Made by a program: the position numbers and the translations under genes. Positions 1-12,249 of a stretch of DNA of 64,000 bases are shown one piece after another. How positions within the stretch are numbered: the first letter of the stretch is position 1; every line of letters starts with the position of its first letter. Under the pieces are notes generated by a model. It was not told the DNA's origin. It worked only from the letters and a program-made list of their open reading frames with translations, and made no database searches. Source of the stretch: Berberis thunbergii (taxonomy: Eukaryota > Streptophyta > Magnoliopsida > Ranunculales > Berberidaceae); the NCBI GenBank assembly GCA_003290165.1, contig QNQO01000509.1, forward strand, positions 186,001 through 250,000. The letters are read 5' to 3'.

Positions 1-730
1 TTTTCTATGAAATTGTAGTAGTATCGATGTTCGCAACTTAAAGATTTTTAAAGCTTCAACTAGATATTTATCCTAATTATTTTATGATTTTAGTTATATA
101 TTCTAGTTATTATGCTTATTTGCTACACTAGATATTGTGACCTTATTTTGGCTTAAAATTGGACTACACTGGATTCAATTTGGTATATGCAATGTACTTT
201 TGATAGTTGTATTTTCTTTATTAGTTACTAGCTCGGGTATGAAATTTTTTTAGCCATGTCCTTGATAACTACTATTATTTGTCATTTCGCCGCCCCCCCC
301 CCCCCCCCCCCCCCCCGACTAAAATCCTGGGTCCGCCAATGCTTGTGATGTAATGTAAAATTGCATCTTAGATTCTAGTGACGTAATGAGGTTTTTGTAT
401 ACATATGTATAAAAGACTGAAGATAATTGGTTGAGGCATATTATGACTGATGTGAGGGAATGAGGGATAACCTGACAGAGGGAACTTTCAAATTATGAAG
501 AAATTTAGTTGGGAAACATCCTACCCATTATTTTAGTCTTCTTGAATATTATTGAAATGGAAGCAACAATACAAGATTGATGAATAATCGTTAAAAAATG
601 CAGAATTGGTGAACAGGGGCGGTGAAAAGGAGGTTTCTAGATATCTTTTGGACCATAGTATTGTCACTCGTATGACTTATTGAACTACCAAATCTTCTAA
701 TTGATGCTGCTGATCTTCTATTGCATGCAG
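1..730. other. Upstream intron/flank of the S-acyltransferase gene
   Basis: No coding region is supported here. The next exon begins at 731 in phase 0 after an AG acceptor, so this stretch is most likely the preceding intron and the exon(s) coding the cytosolic N-terminus and first two membrane helices lie upstream of the window. A run of 24 C residues occupies 293-316, followed by a short GC-richer stretch that resembles a decayed transposon end. Confidence 0.55.
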
Positions 731-2678
731 ATAATTGTTCTCCTCTTACTTACTTCTGGAAGAGACCCAGGCATTATTCCTCGTAATCTTCACCCTCCCG
801 TGCCAGAATATGATTGTGACAGCTCAAGCTTATCCTCAGACTGGGTAGATGGTAAGGGTGGTTCCTTCAAAGTACCAGCTACTAAAGACATTTTAATCAA
901 TGGGAAACCAGTCAAGATCAAATACTGTCAGACATGCATGTTATATCGCCCACCCCGATGTTCTCATTGTTCAATCTGCAATAACTGTGTTGAGCGCTTT
1001 GATCATCATTGTCCTTGGGTTGGGCAGTGCGTTGGAAAGGTATAAAACAACTGTAAGTTAACTGTTTACAATCAAGTAGTTGCCCCCCTCGAGAAAATTT
1101 TGCTTAGGTACTGTAGGACCAGTTGTCATACTTGATCATTACAGGCACATGAGCTGAAATTCACAACTATCCAATAATGTGATCTTTACATCTCTTGCAT
1201 GTAATCGTGCAATGGGGAGAGCAATGAGGGTGTATACTATATAATTGAAGTATCACATGGTTCCACTTGGTTCATGGGTTTTGACTAATAATAGATCAAA
1301 TCTAAATATGCATCCAGAAGCTATCCTTCGTATTTTCTTTTTGTTGTTTTATTGGTCAAAAGGATTAATAGTTTGGACCGTTAAAGAAGACATCATAGAG
1401 TAAGAGGTGCCTACTAAAACATACCCTTACAAATACTTACTAGCTATGAATGGAAGGTTACATTTCTCAATTAATAGCTGTATGTACAAACCTCTAGAGT
1501 GACACTCTGATCATTGGAGTTATCTGAATTTTCGGAGCTAAGAAGAGCCTATTGGTTGGTCGGGTAAATAAATGGTAGGGATCCTTTAGTACCATGCTAT
1601 CAGGAATATAATATAAGTGCTTCTAGTTATCATTTTGATGTATATGCCTTGCAATCAAGTAAACTATAATGAATGGTTATGGTCAATGCACGGATTGATT
1701 TATGGCATAAAGTCTGCTGTTTCTCCAAACTGCGTTTTATAGGGTCATTTTGCTTGGGAACTTTTCAGAATTGTCGTGTCTACAAAGCATGGATTTGTTG
1801 GTGTATCTATTTCTCAAACTAGAACTTGCTAGTTTTGGAATTGGGTGATTCATATAGTTATAACATGGATATTAAATTCTATCAAGCTCATATCAACTTC
1901 ATTGTTTTAACCCGTGCAGAGGAACTATCGGTACTTTTTCATGTTTGTTTCTTCAACAACCTTGTTGTGCCTATATGTCTTCATCTTCTGCTTAGGAAGT
2001 GTGGCACACGTAATGGACAAAAATCACTATAACCTCTGGAAGGCTCTTAAGCATGCCCCTATTGCGGCCTTTCTCATAGCTTACACCTTTGTAACTGCTT
2101 GGTTTGTCGGTGGTCTCACTTGCTTCCACTTATACTTAATTTGCACCAACCAGGTATGTTCTCTTCTCTTCCTGTTATTGTAACTCTTCATTCCATATGT
2201 TCCTGAAGTTTTCTGAATCCTTTGATTGGTTATGCAGACTACGTATGAGAATTTCAGGTATCAGTATACTAGGAAAACAAATCCTTATAACCGTGGATTA
2301 TTCTACAATGTCTGGGAGATCTTCTTCGCAAAAATTCCTAGTTCTAAACACAATTTCCGAGCAAAAGTGAAGCAGGACTCTTCTTCAGCCTTCAATACCA
2401 CATTTTCGATTGGGCATTGTATGTATCCTGAGATTCCCAATCAAAACTTTGACTTAGAAATGGGTGGAAAAAGGCAGGCTGTTGATGCAGAGGAGTTTGA
2501 GGATATACAAAGCCATATGGAAAGAGTAGCCAGCTCAGAGAGGTGTGGAACCGAGCCGAGAAGTACAAAAGTGGTTCAGAAAGGCAGTGGGGAGGTGACA
2601 CCTGATATACATGCATTGGCTGCTGAGTTGGGAGCAGACAATGGCTTACGTGATGGAGAAAAAAATGAGGGCCGTTGA
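731..2678 (+). CDS. DHHC-type protein S-acyltransferase, 3' three exons (partial)
   Basis: Exons 731-1039, 1920-2153 and 2238-2678, each bounded by GT/AG and all phase 0. Exon A gives the end of a membrane helix, the conserved [12 protein letters not shown] segment, the cysteine-rich domain (CQTC...[10 protein letters not shown]) and the catalytic DHHC in [12 protein letters not shown]. Exon B gives the RNYRYFF segment and two membrane helices ending near HLYLICTNQ. Exon C starts with TTYENFRY, the conserved TTxE motif, then a variable hydrophilic tail of about 130 residues. The family transfers palmitate to cysteines of membrane-associated proteins at the Golgi, plasma membrane or vacuole; the active cysteine is in DHHC. 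The order and intron positions fit plant PATs, whose N-terminal exon with two helices is missing here because it lies upstream of the window. All visible catalytic residues are present and there is no frameshift, so the gene looks functional. Confidence 0.93.
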
Positions 2679-4499
2679 AGTGGGTGTTGAATGTTTACAT
2701 TGGTATAGAAAGCTGTTAGAATTGTTGACATGGAACGGTGGATCTGACTAACTGAAACCCAAGAACTTATTAGTTGACGAGTTTAGTCAAATATCTCTAA
2801 GAAAAGGAATGTGCGCTCATTTATTTCAATTAAATGTGTTATTAATATCTTGTAACACAAACAATCCATTGTTACGAGGAAAAAAGACAGGCCTGATCGT
2901 TATTGTTATTTTGCTTGAAATATATCTATATATTAGAATATATGATGCTGCAGCTTTTATTGTTTTGAGAAGAATTTACACTTTACCAAGGAATTCTTAG
3001 CAAAATGTACTTAAACACAATGTCACAATGATAAAATCCATGAAATGGAAAAACTTCATTACTTTGGTTTTGTCTAATCAGATTTCACCATTGGGAGGGT
3101 GAAACACTCCTGGGCAAATGGGGCCAAAAGGGACAATATCACAAGATTGTCCTGGGTATGGAAGTCAATTTCTGCTTTCACAATTTTTTTTTTGTTTTTG
3201 AAAGGCACTTTACAATTATTTTCTCGTTACTGGCTAATTTATTTATCAGTTTGTTGTCTGCAGGAAGTGTTTAGGATGGATGTTTTTTTTGCAGCAGTCT
3301 GAAGCAAAGTTTCTCTCGGAGGTCGAGGTTTGTTCAATCCTGCTTTAATTGATTACTAAACTTGGAGATCGTGGGTCATTAAAGTGGGTATTTAGTGTCT
3401 AAATGACTACATTTACAATAAAGCAGCATCAATATATTACTGGATTTGACAGCAAACTGCTTGATCTAGCTGATTAATACCAACAAAGTAAGAGTGCAAG
3501 AGTTGAGCAAGTGAAAATCTGATGCAGCAAAAGGATAATTTTTAGAATTGGTATATTGCTTTGAATATGATAATTTGTTCTAAAAAGGAAATATGTTTCA
3601 TAGACATATCACAAGCCTTTGTCATGTATATCCATGTTTTCAATATTTTTTGCATATTGTTATAAAGACCTGGAGAAAGACCTGAACCCAGTAAATGAAA
3701 TTGCTGCTACTAAATGTTTTGTCTGCATCAATCTGGTTCCTTGGTAGGATCGCAATGGGAATGAAACAGTTATATACCAATGGGGCAAAATTATAGTTAG
3801 AAAAAGAATACTTGTGTCAGAAATTAAGGTAAAATATCTGCTATTTTAGCAGTTATTGATCACTTTTGTTGTCTGTCTACAGGGAGGCACATCTAGGAAG
3901 TTGAGGCAGTTGTTGTTCATCATGGAGCTCAATTTCTCCGTGACATCCAGGTACATTTGATTGTAATTGATGAATTACTATGCCTCCTTCGTGACATAGT
4001 AAGATGCATCTCTGTAGTCTGATATACTAGTACTACCGAGAGAGAAATTCTTGATTAATTCCATTATAAATAATCAGAAAGATGTGTATGCATTTAACAG
4101 AAACTTGCTAGAAAAAAGCTTTTAGTTAGTAGTGACATTAAATAAACATGCTTACACACAGAGACTAAACTCCACTAAAGAATATTGATGCAGAGATGAT
4201 CTTCATCTGCCTATTTTAAAAACTCAATTCACAATAGTTCTAATTGTATTCTTTTTTGATGTCTTAATCCATTGCGTGTAATTGAATTGTACTTAGTATA
4301 AGAAAATTTATGCATATTCTAAAGAAACAAAAAAATGAAGATAGGACAAGAAACACTTCTAGGTTACAACACAAGATAATGACAGCTCTAAAAATTGGAT
4401 TTAGTCGTACAGATTATAATTGATCAACATTCACATAATTAATTACAGATTGAATAAATTGGATTCTAAAGATGCAAGTCTCTGATAAAAGAAAATGTG
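2679..4499. other. 3' UTR and intergenic sequence
   Basis: AT-rich, no coding signal. The start is probably the 3' UTR of the S-acyltransferase. Short exon-like pieces with plausible splice sites occur around 3264-3328 and 3883-3950, but they carry no recognisable protein, so spliced UTR or a noncoding RNA cannot be told from chance. Confidence 0.4.
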
Positions 4500-4905
4500 G
4501 TCTAAGGTGAGAGAGAGACTCACTAAAAAACCACAAAGCAACAAAATTACATTACATCAAAAAAAAAAAAAAAAATCCTCCCAACTAAACATGAGCACCT
4601 CTATCCTCCACTTGCTATCAATTCCTTCAACATGATCCCATTGTTACATCATAAACCTAATTTGAAGAATCAGGTTATCACTAGATGTTTCCTTATCATC
4701 AAATATCCTCTCATTCATTTCCCCACACTACCCAGGATATGGCAAGAGGTATTGCCATGCACAACCATTTCCCAATAGCACTAAGCCAACTAAACCAAAC
4801 CAAAAGCCCCCCCCCCCACAAAAAAAAAAAATCCCTTGCCCACTGACTGAAGCTGGCTTGAATCATTCTCTGCCAATGGAACTCAGTCACAAAAATGCCC
4901 AAAAT
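4500..4905 (-). mobile_element. L1-type LINE 3'-end remnant
   Basis: Reading the minus strand from 4905 downward gives a hydrophobic, Trp-rich stretch (WLCMAIPLAISWVVWGN), then after a one-base shift NERIFDDKETSSDNLI. This pattern, a Trp-rich segment followed by an (E/R)RNxRIF-like motif, is the usual C-terminal end of plant L1-type LINE reverse transcriptase ORFs (zf-RVT region). A T-run and a VALWFF-like tail follow toward 4520, as in LINE 3' ends. The ORF is broken by a frameshift and stops. No RT core is present, so this is a 5'-truncated dead copy. Confidence 0.55.
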
Positions 4906-6370
4906 TCTTTGTCGCTACACAGTTAAGAACGAGGTGATTGACCAACTCGTCATCGTCTCTTGTTAATACTTGACCTTTCATCGTAATTCACATAAAAACC
5001 CAAATCCTGGGGTTCACCTTACTGAACCAGATTCTGCTGCTATCAAGTTGCCCATTATGATTAGTACCCAACAAATATCATATAGGATTTAAACGACATA
5101 GTTGCAAAATGAACAGGGCAGCATCAATCTTCAGCAGCCAGGATCAGTTTACAAAGGCTGTGCAGCTGTATTGGTCCTGAAAAGTGAAAACTCAGGGATT
5201 GATTTTCACAATAGCATGAACAGCTACAAACATACAAGGAACTAATAGCACCATACATACAAAAGCAATAATAATGGCACGATCATCTGAACCAGGTTGG
5301 CACAAAAAAGAGAAGAGGGGGGAAACACAAGAGACAATAATACGCTAACTGTGTAGGCAGCCCAACAAGGTTAGCACTCAAAGGGGGACTAAATACAGGA
5401 CACAATGCACAAACAGCACTGATAAAACTTTCTACCATGAGAGCAAAGCTAGAGACATCCTTAGTAGGTTTCCAATCTGACTTTTGTTTTCTCAACTTTA
5501 GGGAGTTATGTTTACTATAATACTGGCCACCTCATTTTTAACTTGGCACTTCAAGTCGTGTTGCTTGCACCGCGAATGCAACTTTTATGCCGAGTCTCTT
5601 TGAATGTGAAAAAACTACTCATGTTTTTGGCTTATCCTTTGTTTAGCCATCCACATTTTTTCATTTGCAAGACCATCTTGCATTTGGTCAACCCCTTCAA
5701 TTTTCGAGTACAGAAAATCGTACTCTCGTCCTCCTCAATCATAAGAAGTGCAATGAATTTGTCGGCATCAACATTCACTTCAAGTTTCCAATAGACCCAA
5801 CTTAGTTTCTTGACATTTAATTGAATCAAAGGATTGGGATGGATCTCTCGTCTTCGTCTTGTTTCTAAATCGATATATCTAGTTTTAGTTGTCTAGGCTA
5901 TTAGTTCCCTCCGTCCATATATCTCCAATTCAAGTGGATATCAGCTGGGTTAAAGCAAAGTCCTCTAGGTATCTCCAAGGATTGAAGATTGATTGGACTT
6001 CTTGTTGAAAATCTTCATACCCTAATCTCTACTCTCAGCTGAACCTAATTTTCTTCAAACGGACGCAACTTTTATAAAACAAAATGAGTTACTTGTATTC
6101 CTATGCCTGGGCTTGTACTTTGTCTGTAGTGTAATCTTATTTAAATGGGTATGGATATAGGTTATTCCCAATATAGTAAGAAGTGACCATACAGTAGAAT
6201 ACAGTATGGGATTGTTGGTGCTGCTCCTTTATGGAAATTTGGGGGCCACTCAATCAAGAAATATCTCTCAGTTTTCAAATGGTTCTGATGATCAAACAGG
6301 ATGTAGGGAAGGCTTACCTCTTGCTTGGGGAGTGGGGGATTGAATGTCTTGAAAATAGAGAGAATCAGTC
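4906..6370. other. Intergenic, no gene recognised
   Basis: Contains several short ORFs on both strands (longest about 83 codons near 5543-5794) without family motifs, splice structure or codon bias I can recognise. Confidence 0.4.
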
Positions 6371-6373
6371 TTC

Positions 6374-6453
6374 TGTGAACTGCTCGCCGCCCAGAGGCTT
6401 CTTGTCCATCAAACTCTGTTGAAGAAATAAGCCTCTGAGGGAGAGAGTTCATA
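6374..6453 (-). ncRNA. MIR477-like hairpin (locus A)
   Basis: On the minus strand the 5' arm (6451 to 6429) reads TGAACTCTCTCCCTCAGAGG then CTT and faces a 3' arm (6400 to 6376) that is its near-complement: the six outer bases TGAACT/AGTTCA and the inner AGAGGCTT/AAGCCTCT pair fully, with a few mismatches between. The loop is about 28 nt. The CTCTCCCTCAGAGGCTT core matches the miR477 family as I know it, and the mature strand lies on the 5' arm as expected for that family. Reported miR477 targets include GRAS-domain transcripts in poplar. Identification is by eye; expression is unknown. Confidence 0.6.
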
Positions 6454-6586
6454 GAAAACAGATTCTCTATAAACAATGATCTCTTGTTGTCTAGCCACTT
6501 CTATGTTTAGGCATTCTTCTTCTCCTTTGTGTTGTAACCATTGATTAGATACTTTGAGAGCAGAAGACGTAAGGAAGAAGAGGCTG

Positions 6587-6597
6587 TCTTATATAGT
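6587..6597 (-). promoter_or_regulatory. TATA box of MIR477-like locus A
   Basis: Minus strand reads ACTATATAAGA about 135 bases upstream of the hairpin, the usual distance from a pol II TATA box to a plant MIR foldback. Confidence 0.45.
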
Positions 6598-6599
6598 AC

Positions 6600-6979
6600 T
6601 GGAGTGATGAGTCATGGAGAAACTGTACTGCACTGGCATAGTACATACCATACATTCCTCTTACTTGTTTTTATCACCCACCATTAGAAACTAAGCCCCC
6701 AGTTTTCAAATTTTTTATTCTTTTTGTTTAGATTCTGTGGGATTAAAGAGGTGGAATTCTTAGTAGTGGGCATAGTGACTGATAATGTACTTAGGGGTAA
6801 TGAGCCACTCAAATATGTAGAATCCAAGTAAAAACCCAAAAATAAATTGGAGTGACTTTTATATTTTATATGGTAAATAAAAAATCATCTTGTTGACAAT
6901 TAACTTTTCTTGTTATTTGAATGATTGTGCTGATATTTTGTCGATGAAAATCACTTTGAATCTATGTAATATTTGTATC
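6600..6979. other. Intergenic, nothing recognised
   Basis: AT-rich sequence without ORF or repeat structure that I can identify. Confidence 0.35.
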
Positions 6980-8110
6980 CAACACAAATACGAAATGTCG
7001 GGTACGCTATCTGTATCCAACATGAATACAAAATGTCGAATACGTTAGGCCAAAGAAAGACAGTACGGGATATGCTAGGGACATGTGCGTACATTTTAAT
7101 ATTATTACTTTTCAGCGATGAGTTTTGAAATCGGGATAGACGAGAGGAAAGATTGAATCTTTGAATAGTTAGTAATTCATTTGTAGGTTAATATTGCTAC
7201 TAATGTACTGTAATATGTTGTAACATTAATGTAGAACTAAAATTTTCAAAGGTACGTGAAGAACTTGGTAATATAGAATGAAGTGTCTACTTGTAGTATC
7301 CGTGAGTGTCGACACTAGTATCCGACATGATACGTATTAACATTTTTTTTGTTTTTTTGCTAGAAATAAGAGTGTCCTTACATATATTTGAATGCCTACA
7401 TAAGTGTAATACGCTTATATGATTTAATTGATAGCTGTCCAGCAAGGATGCATGGACACAGACACACGCATCGTGTCGGACACATACACACGCATCGTGT
7501 CGAACACAGACACACGCATCATGTCAGACACGACACGCTGACTTGACTTTCCAAAAACTAAGAGACGGGGGCACGTCATACTAAATTTTTTAACAAGTCA
7601 TATAAACATAACCAGTAATCTAAGAAAGTATCTTTCTAGAGTATTTTCGTCTTTGTTGCAAGTAAAAAAAAGTAGCAAAAAACACGAAGAAGAAGATGTG
7701 CAAAGGCAGAGAAGAAGATGACAATCTGTTGTAAGAAAAAATAAAGTAGAGAAAAATATAGTAGAGAAGTTTGTGAGGGAAGAAGCATAGACTATCTCTG
7801 TGCTTTAGTGGCTCTTTGCCTATTTATCTTGAATCTCAATTAAAAGAGTCATTCACTTCAAATGGATCAACAGACATTAAATTAGGTGATTATTTGCACA
7901 TATTATAAGTAAAAAATAAAACAAAGTCGATAGCTGAGTCTTGATTGTTTCTTGACCAAGTTTCGGGTGTATCGAAGGCGTGTTTGACAGGTTGACCATG
8001 TGTCTAACAGCTGTTGATACGTTAACCACATGTCCAACACGTGTCGGAGGTGTGTCGAGTGTCGGTGTCGGATATGTGTCTGACACGGATACGACAAGTT
8101 TTTCGAAGAG
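6980..8110. repeat. GTGTC/GACAC-rich repeat region, possible DNA-transposon remnant
   Basis: Many copies of a GTGTCGGACACG-like motif in both orientations. At 7455-7526 there are three tandem 24-bp units of the form GACACAGACACACGCATCGT plus GTCG, and at 7990-8095 a cluster of inverted variants (CGTGTCGGAGGTGTGTCGAG). Inverted subterminal motif clusters are common in plant DNA transposons, but I could not find terminal repeats or a target duplication, so the class is open. Confidence 0.4.
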
Positions 8111-8179
8111 TCTGTGTTTCCTTGATGTCCAGTTTATTAGACACAAGCTTAGTTTATGTCAAAAGGGTGATGTTTAAGA

Positions 8180-10360
8180 TATGATCTTCTGATGGTTCAC
8201 ATTTGGACCATTCAGTCATTCACATCTCAACTTTAAGAATGTCCCTCATTAGGCAGTGCATGTGCAGGTGGTAGACTGACAGTGATACGATATTAGAAAT
8301 TTCTGAGAGATTTGCAGCTTAAGAATTTTAGAGACGCTTCAAATGTAAAATGAAAGAAAATATTTTAAGGATTCTTTGCTATCAGTTATCCTGTTTGATG
8401 ATGCTATCTTTTAGATAGATTAGTAGTTAGTACTTGTTATATTTAACTCTAAAATTTATCCTACTTGGAGTCAAACGAGGGAAGGAGACTCCAGGGACAT
8501 CCAGGGCATATTAAACTGAAAATTTACACTTAGTATTTATTTTTTTACTTTTTTTGGGAGATCTCCTTTTCCTGTCGCTACTTTCAGGGGGGAAAAAAGG
8601 TTATTTTTTTAGTTGCATATTACCATGCCTATCAGGAGGATCATCGAACAATTGAAGAACTGGAAAGAGTCATGTTGAGGGGCTAAGTTCATTGCCTGGA
8701 CAAGTAGTGTTCAGTACAAGGATGAATTCAAGTCTCAATGAGGGTTGGCATAAGAGAGACAGAGAGAAATTTCAAAGAAAATTTTGGAAAACCCAATGAC
8801 AAAAAATCAAAGTGTGTTTAGCATCTAAATGAGAGTAAAATAGTAAACCCGCTAAAATAATTTATTATTTGTTTTCCTACGTGACAGGTATAGTAGGGTG
8901 GAGATGAGTTGTGGTGCCACAGCATGCAGGAGCTGCAAATTTTTTATTTATTTATTTATTTAATTTGTTTTCTTCTTAACCAACAAACCAAATTTAACAT
9001 GCTGCTGTAGATGCTCTAAATGAAAGAAACTTAGCAGCTTAATCAGATATAGCCTATTGCCAGTTTGTTCTCTCCATAGTTCTTCTTTTAATTAGTGAAA
9101 ATTTTAATTTAATTTAATTTGTTCAAATTAGACTTTCTAATATTTACTCTTTTTTTTTTTTAAAGAATTAGAGAGTTATCAGTGATCATTGCATGTGTGG
9201 ACTGCTTTGAGTTCACTATATCCATTATCGAGGCAAACATTTGTCTCTACTATACATGAATAAAATTACTTGTTAATGACTTTTTTCTTAAGAAAATCAT
9301 CTCGCGCATTCTGAAACCATGTAATTGAGGCATTTTGAATTTTTTTGGTGTGATTCTTTCTTTCTCTTGAACTTGATATTGACTTTCTATGCCTTGGTGT
9401 AGACAATCTTTGTTTAAAGCATATACCTTTTTTTTTTCTTATTTGGGGTACAATTATTTTTCTTAAGATTTGTTTTATTCCCCATTTGGGTTATGGGGTT
9501 GGAAAATGGAGATGCCGTTTACAAAAACATTACAATTGGTCACTGACACAGACGGACTTCTCAAGTCCAAGCTTTGATTGGAAAAAAATGAGAGCTCAGT
9601 GTGTATTATATCAAAGATTCAAGTTAAACTAAATAAACAAATCAAGCAAGCTTTTCTTGTAGCATAGTGAAAGCTTAATCATCCAAGAGAAGCGCCACGC
9701 GCTAACCACATGAATAAACATATCTTACTTAGTGTGATCTCCAGCTAGTTTTTGTTTTTTTTAGTGGGTTTTCTCGTCTGCTACACAACAGTTAAGCCCA
9801 TCTACATAAACTCCAGAACATATTAGACACATCGATGGCTCCAAAACTCGTGTCAATCTAAGCTGACCTCAGTTTTATTGTTGTGTGAGGAAACGTTGAA
9901 ACCATCGCGGAGAGAAAGCACAATGGTCAAAAGCATTTTGATTTTAGCCACTTGAATGCCATGCCTAAGTCCAAATTTGATTGCTACTTGTATAAAAAGA
10001 ATCCTACATTGTCAATGGTGTTATGGTCGAGTGGTTAGGGCTGTGTGAGTTTATTCTTCACGTTTCACCGACGGCATGATTACTTTCTTATGGTGTTGAT
10101 CTGTAGGTCGCACCTTGCATGACTCATCAAACGGAACTCCATCGAGCACCTTGTCGTGTGTTTCAATTTCATAGATGGCATGGACCGGAGCAAGTGTTTT
10201 GATGGCAATCCGAGCTGATATATATTAGTCTTTGCTTTAATCTACTGTTTTGATGGCTTAGACCTGCAGTGAGTGGTATAAGGTGTAGGCAAAAATTAGG
10301 CCCAATCAAAGAGCAGCTCGTTAATGAGCTCTAAGGGCTATGACGAGGATTCAAAAAATA
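8180..10360. other. Intergenic, no gene recognised
   Basis: No supported ORF. A tRNA-like A-box (TGGTCGAGTGG) occurs at about 10026 with only a poor B-box 80 bases on, too weak to call a SINE. Confidence 0.35.
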
Positions 10361-10396
10361 AAATTTATTTATTTATTATTATTATTATTTTGCAAT

Positions 10397-11335
10397 GATC
10401 TTTTTGAATTCCCAATGTTAGTAGGAATACATCAAGGGTCAGCCTTAAGTTCATACCTATTTCATTTGATCATGGATAAGTTGACGAGATATCTGCAAGA
10501 AAATGTACTTTAGTGCGTGTTATTCACATATGATATTGTCTTAATTGATGAGACTAACGAAGGTTTAGGTCGAAAATTAGATAGGTAGCGGGAGGCTTTA
10601 GAGAGTATGGTTTTTAGAATTAGTCGTTCAAAGACAAAATATCTAGTATGCAACTTTGGTTGTGAATCACGAGGGAGGAGTAATGCAATTGAAATCGAAA
10701 GCATGAAGGTCCCAAAGTGTGAGGCTTTTCGATATCCAAGGTCTATAATTCAAAAGAATTGGGCTATTGGAGAAGATGTAGATCATAGGAGTAAAGTTGT
10801 TTGGACGAAATGGAGAATAACGTTAGGAGTATTATGCAATATAAGGATGCCTGCAAGGTTAAAAGGAAAATGTTATAAGACAATTGTTCGACTGGTCATG
10901 CTATATGGTTCAGAATGTTGAGCTATTATGAGACAACTTACGCATAGGATGACAGTAGTAGTAATGCGTATGTTAAGATGGATGTGTGGTAAAACTCGTA
11001 AGGATAAAATTAGGAATGAAAGAATTATGAGATACTTAGGTGTAGTGCCTATAGAGAACAAAATTAGATAAAGATGTTTAACGTGGTTTGGTCACCAAAT
11101 ACGACGTCAATTAGAAAATGTCTAGATTGACAAGTTAATGGAGGGTGTAGATGGAGGGGACGATCATTGAAAACTTAAATAAAATTGGTGAATGAAAACA
11201 TCATTGAGCTTGGATTAGGCGAATATATGTGGGAAGTCTACATTGTTTGGAGAACCAAAATTCGTGTAGCTGACCCCGAAAGTATCGGGAATGGGCTTGA
11301 TGATAATGACAATTTTATTATTATTATTACCAGCA
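10397..11335 (+). mobile_element. RTE-type LINE fragment (RT C-terminal half, dead)
   Basis: Translating with a few stops gives, in order, an HQGSALSSYLFHLIMDKLT segment, the RT active-site region, SRSKTKYLVC, RYPRSIIQKN, a RWMCGKTRKDKIRNE segment and a terminal region ending near VADPESIGNG, the order of the plant RTE-like endonuclease-RT family. The catalytic FADD-type box reads FTYD here, so the active site is lost. At least five in-frame stops are present. The copy ends at a GATGATAATGAC...(ATT)n tail, typical of RTE elements, which end in short tandem repeats instead of poly(A). Confidence 0.8.
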
Positions 11336-11383
11336 GGCACCAAGCAAAGAACAATTGTTTACCTGCGAACCAAATTGTGCAGA

Positions 11384-11459
<76 letters not shown>
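11384..11459. repeat. (ATT)n microsatellite, about 25 units
   Basis: Uninterrupted ATT repeats. Lies 50 bp past the short (ATT)4 at the LINE end, directly against the left LTR of the Tat-like element. ATT units resume at 20966 on the far side of that element. Confidence 0.95.
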
Positions 11460-11461
11460 GA

Positions 11462-12134
11462 TGGAGTTAGTTTTCTTTTTCCTTGACCTTGACCTGCACA
11501 AGGAACATACGTGAGCCAAATATCACCGTTGTAGCGGCCGATGACACTCCGATGTTTAAGACAAACAAGGCTTGATAAATGATAAATGTGTAATGTTGTA
11601 AATTGGGTTCTGTAGCGTACCTTTATTCCTCAACCTTGTGTCCTATTTATCATGCAAGGGTCCTTGTTCGGCTATGCCTTTGGTGGCGTAGTTTAAGGAA
11701 AGATATATGTTTAGAGATCATTTCCTTGTTGAGAGTCATCAATTTAGGAGAGTTTTCATACACGACTTGTACTCTGATATTTGTTCGAGATTCTTTCCTT
11801 GCGGAGTGTTGTCCATGCAGGAGGGTTTCCATGCATGACTTATACTTTGGTATTTGTTTTCTAGTAGGAGTCAACGTGCTGCTGGCTTTCCTGTCTTAGG
11901 TCAAACTCCTAGATACTTGCCTTATTAGGTATTGGTACCGGGCTTGACCATATGACTTATGGGCTTAATAGGGCACCGATGATTGGATCCAACCTCCTGG
12001 ATCCTGCGTTAGTGGGCTTTGTGTTATCTGGGTTTTGTCAGATTGGGTGTTCATCTAGGCCCTCTTTACTCTGTTGACGAGATCATCATGACACGTGTAC
12101 GGTGCAGATTACTGAACGATTCAGTGTATCATCA
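11462..12134 (-). repeat. 3' LTR of the Tat-like element
   Basis: 673 bp; pairs with 20322-20965. Retains the element-sense TG...CA ends. Contains a conserved stretch GTTGACGAGATCATCATGAC close to the inner end, which recurs in diverged form at 16144. Confidence 0.85.
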
Positions 12135-12148
12135 ACTGCTCCCCCCTC
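12135..12148 (-). other. Polypurine tract of the Tat-like element
   Basis: Minus strand reads CGAGGGGGGAGCAGT immediately before the 3' LTR, the expected site for second-strand priming. Confidence 0.6.
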
Positions 12149-12249
12149 GAGTTAGTGGGCCAGCTTGCCGGTTCACTAAGTCACTTCATGAGGGACCTGT
12201 ACAGTCGTGATGATTGAGTCTGAAACGTTTTCCTCGAGCGACACACATC

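Noticed and set aside
10016..10115. tRNA-like A-box suggesting a tRNA gene or SINE
   Set aside because: B-box is poor, no cloverleaf, no tail or duplication.
11185..11519. 109- and 93-residue ORFs on both strands
   Set aside because: Their length comes from reading the (ATT)n tract as poly-Leu or poly-Asn.
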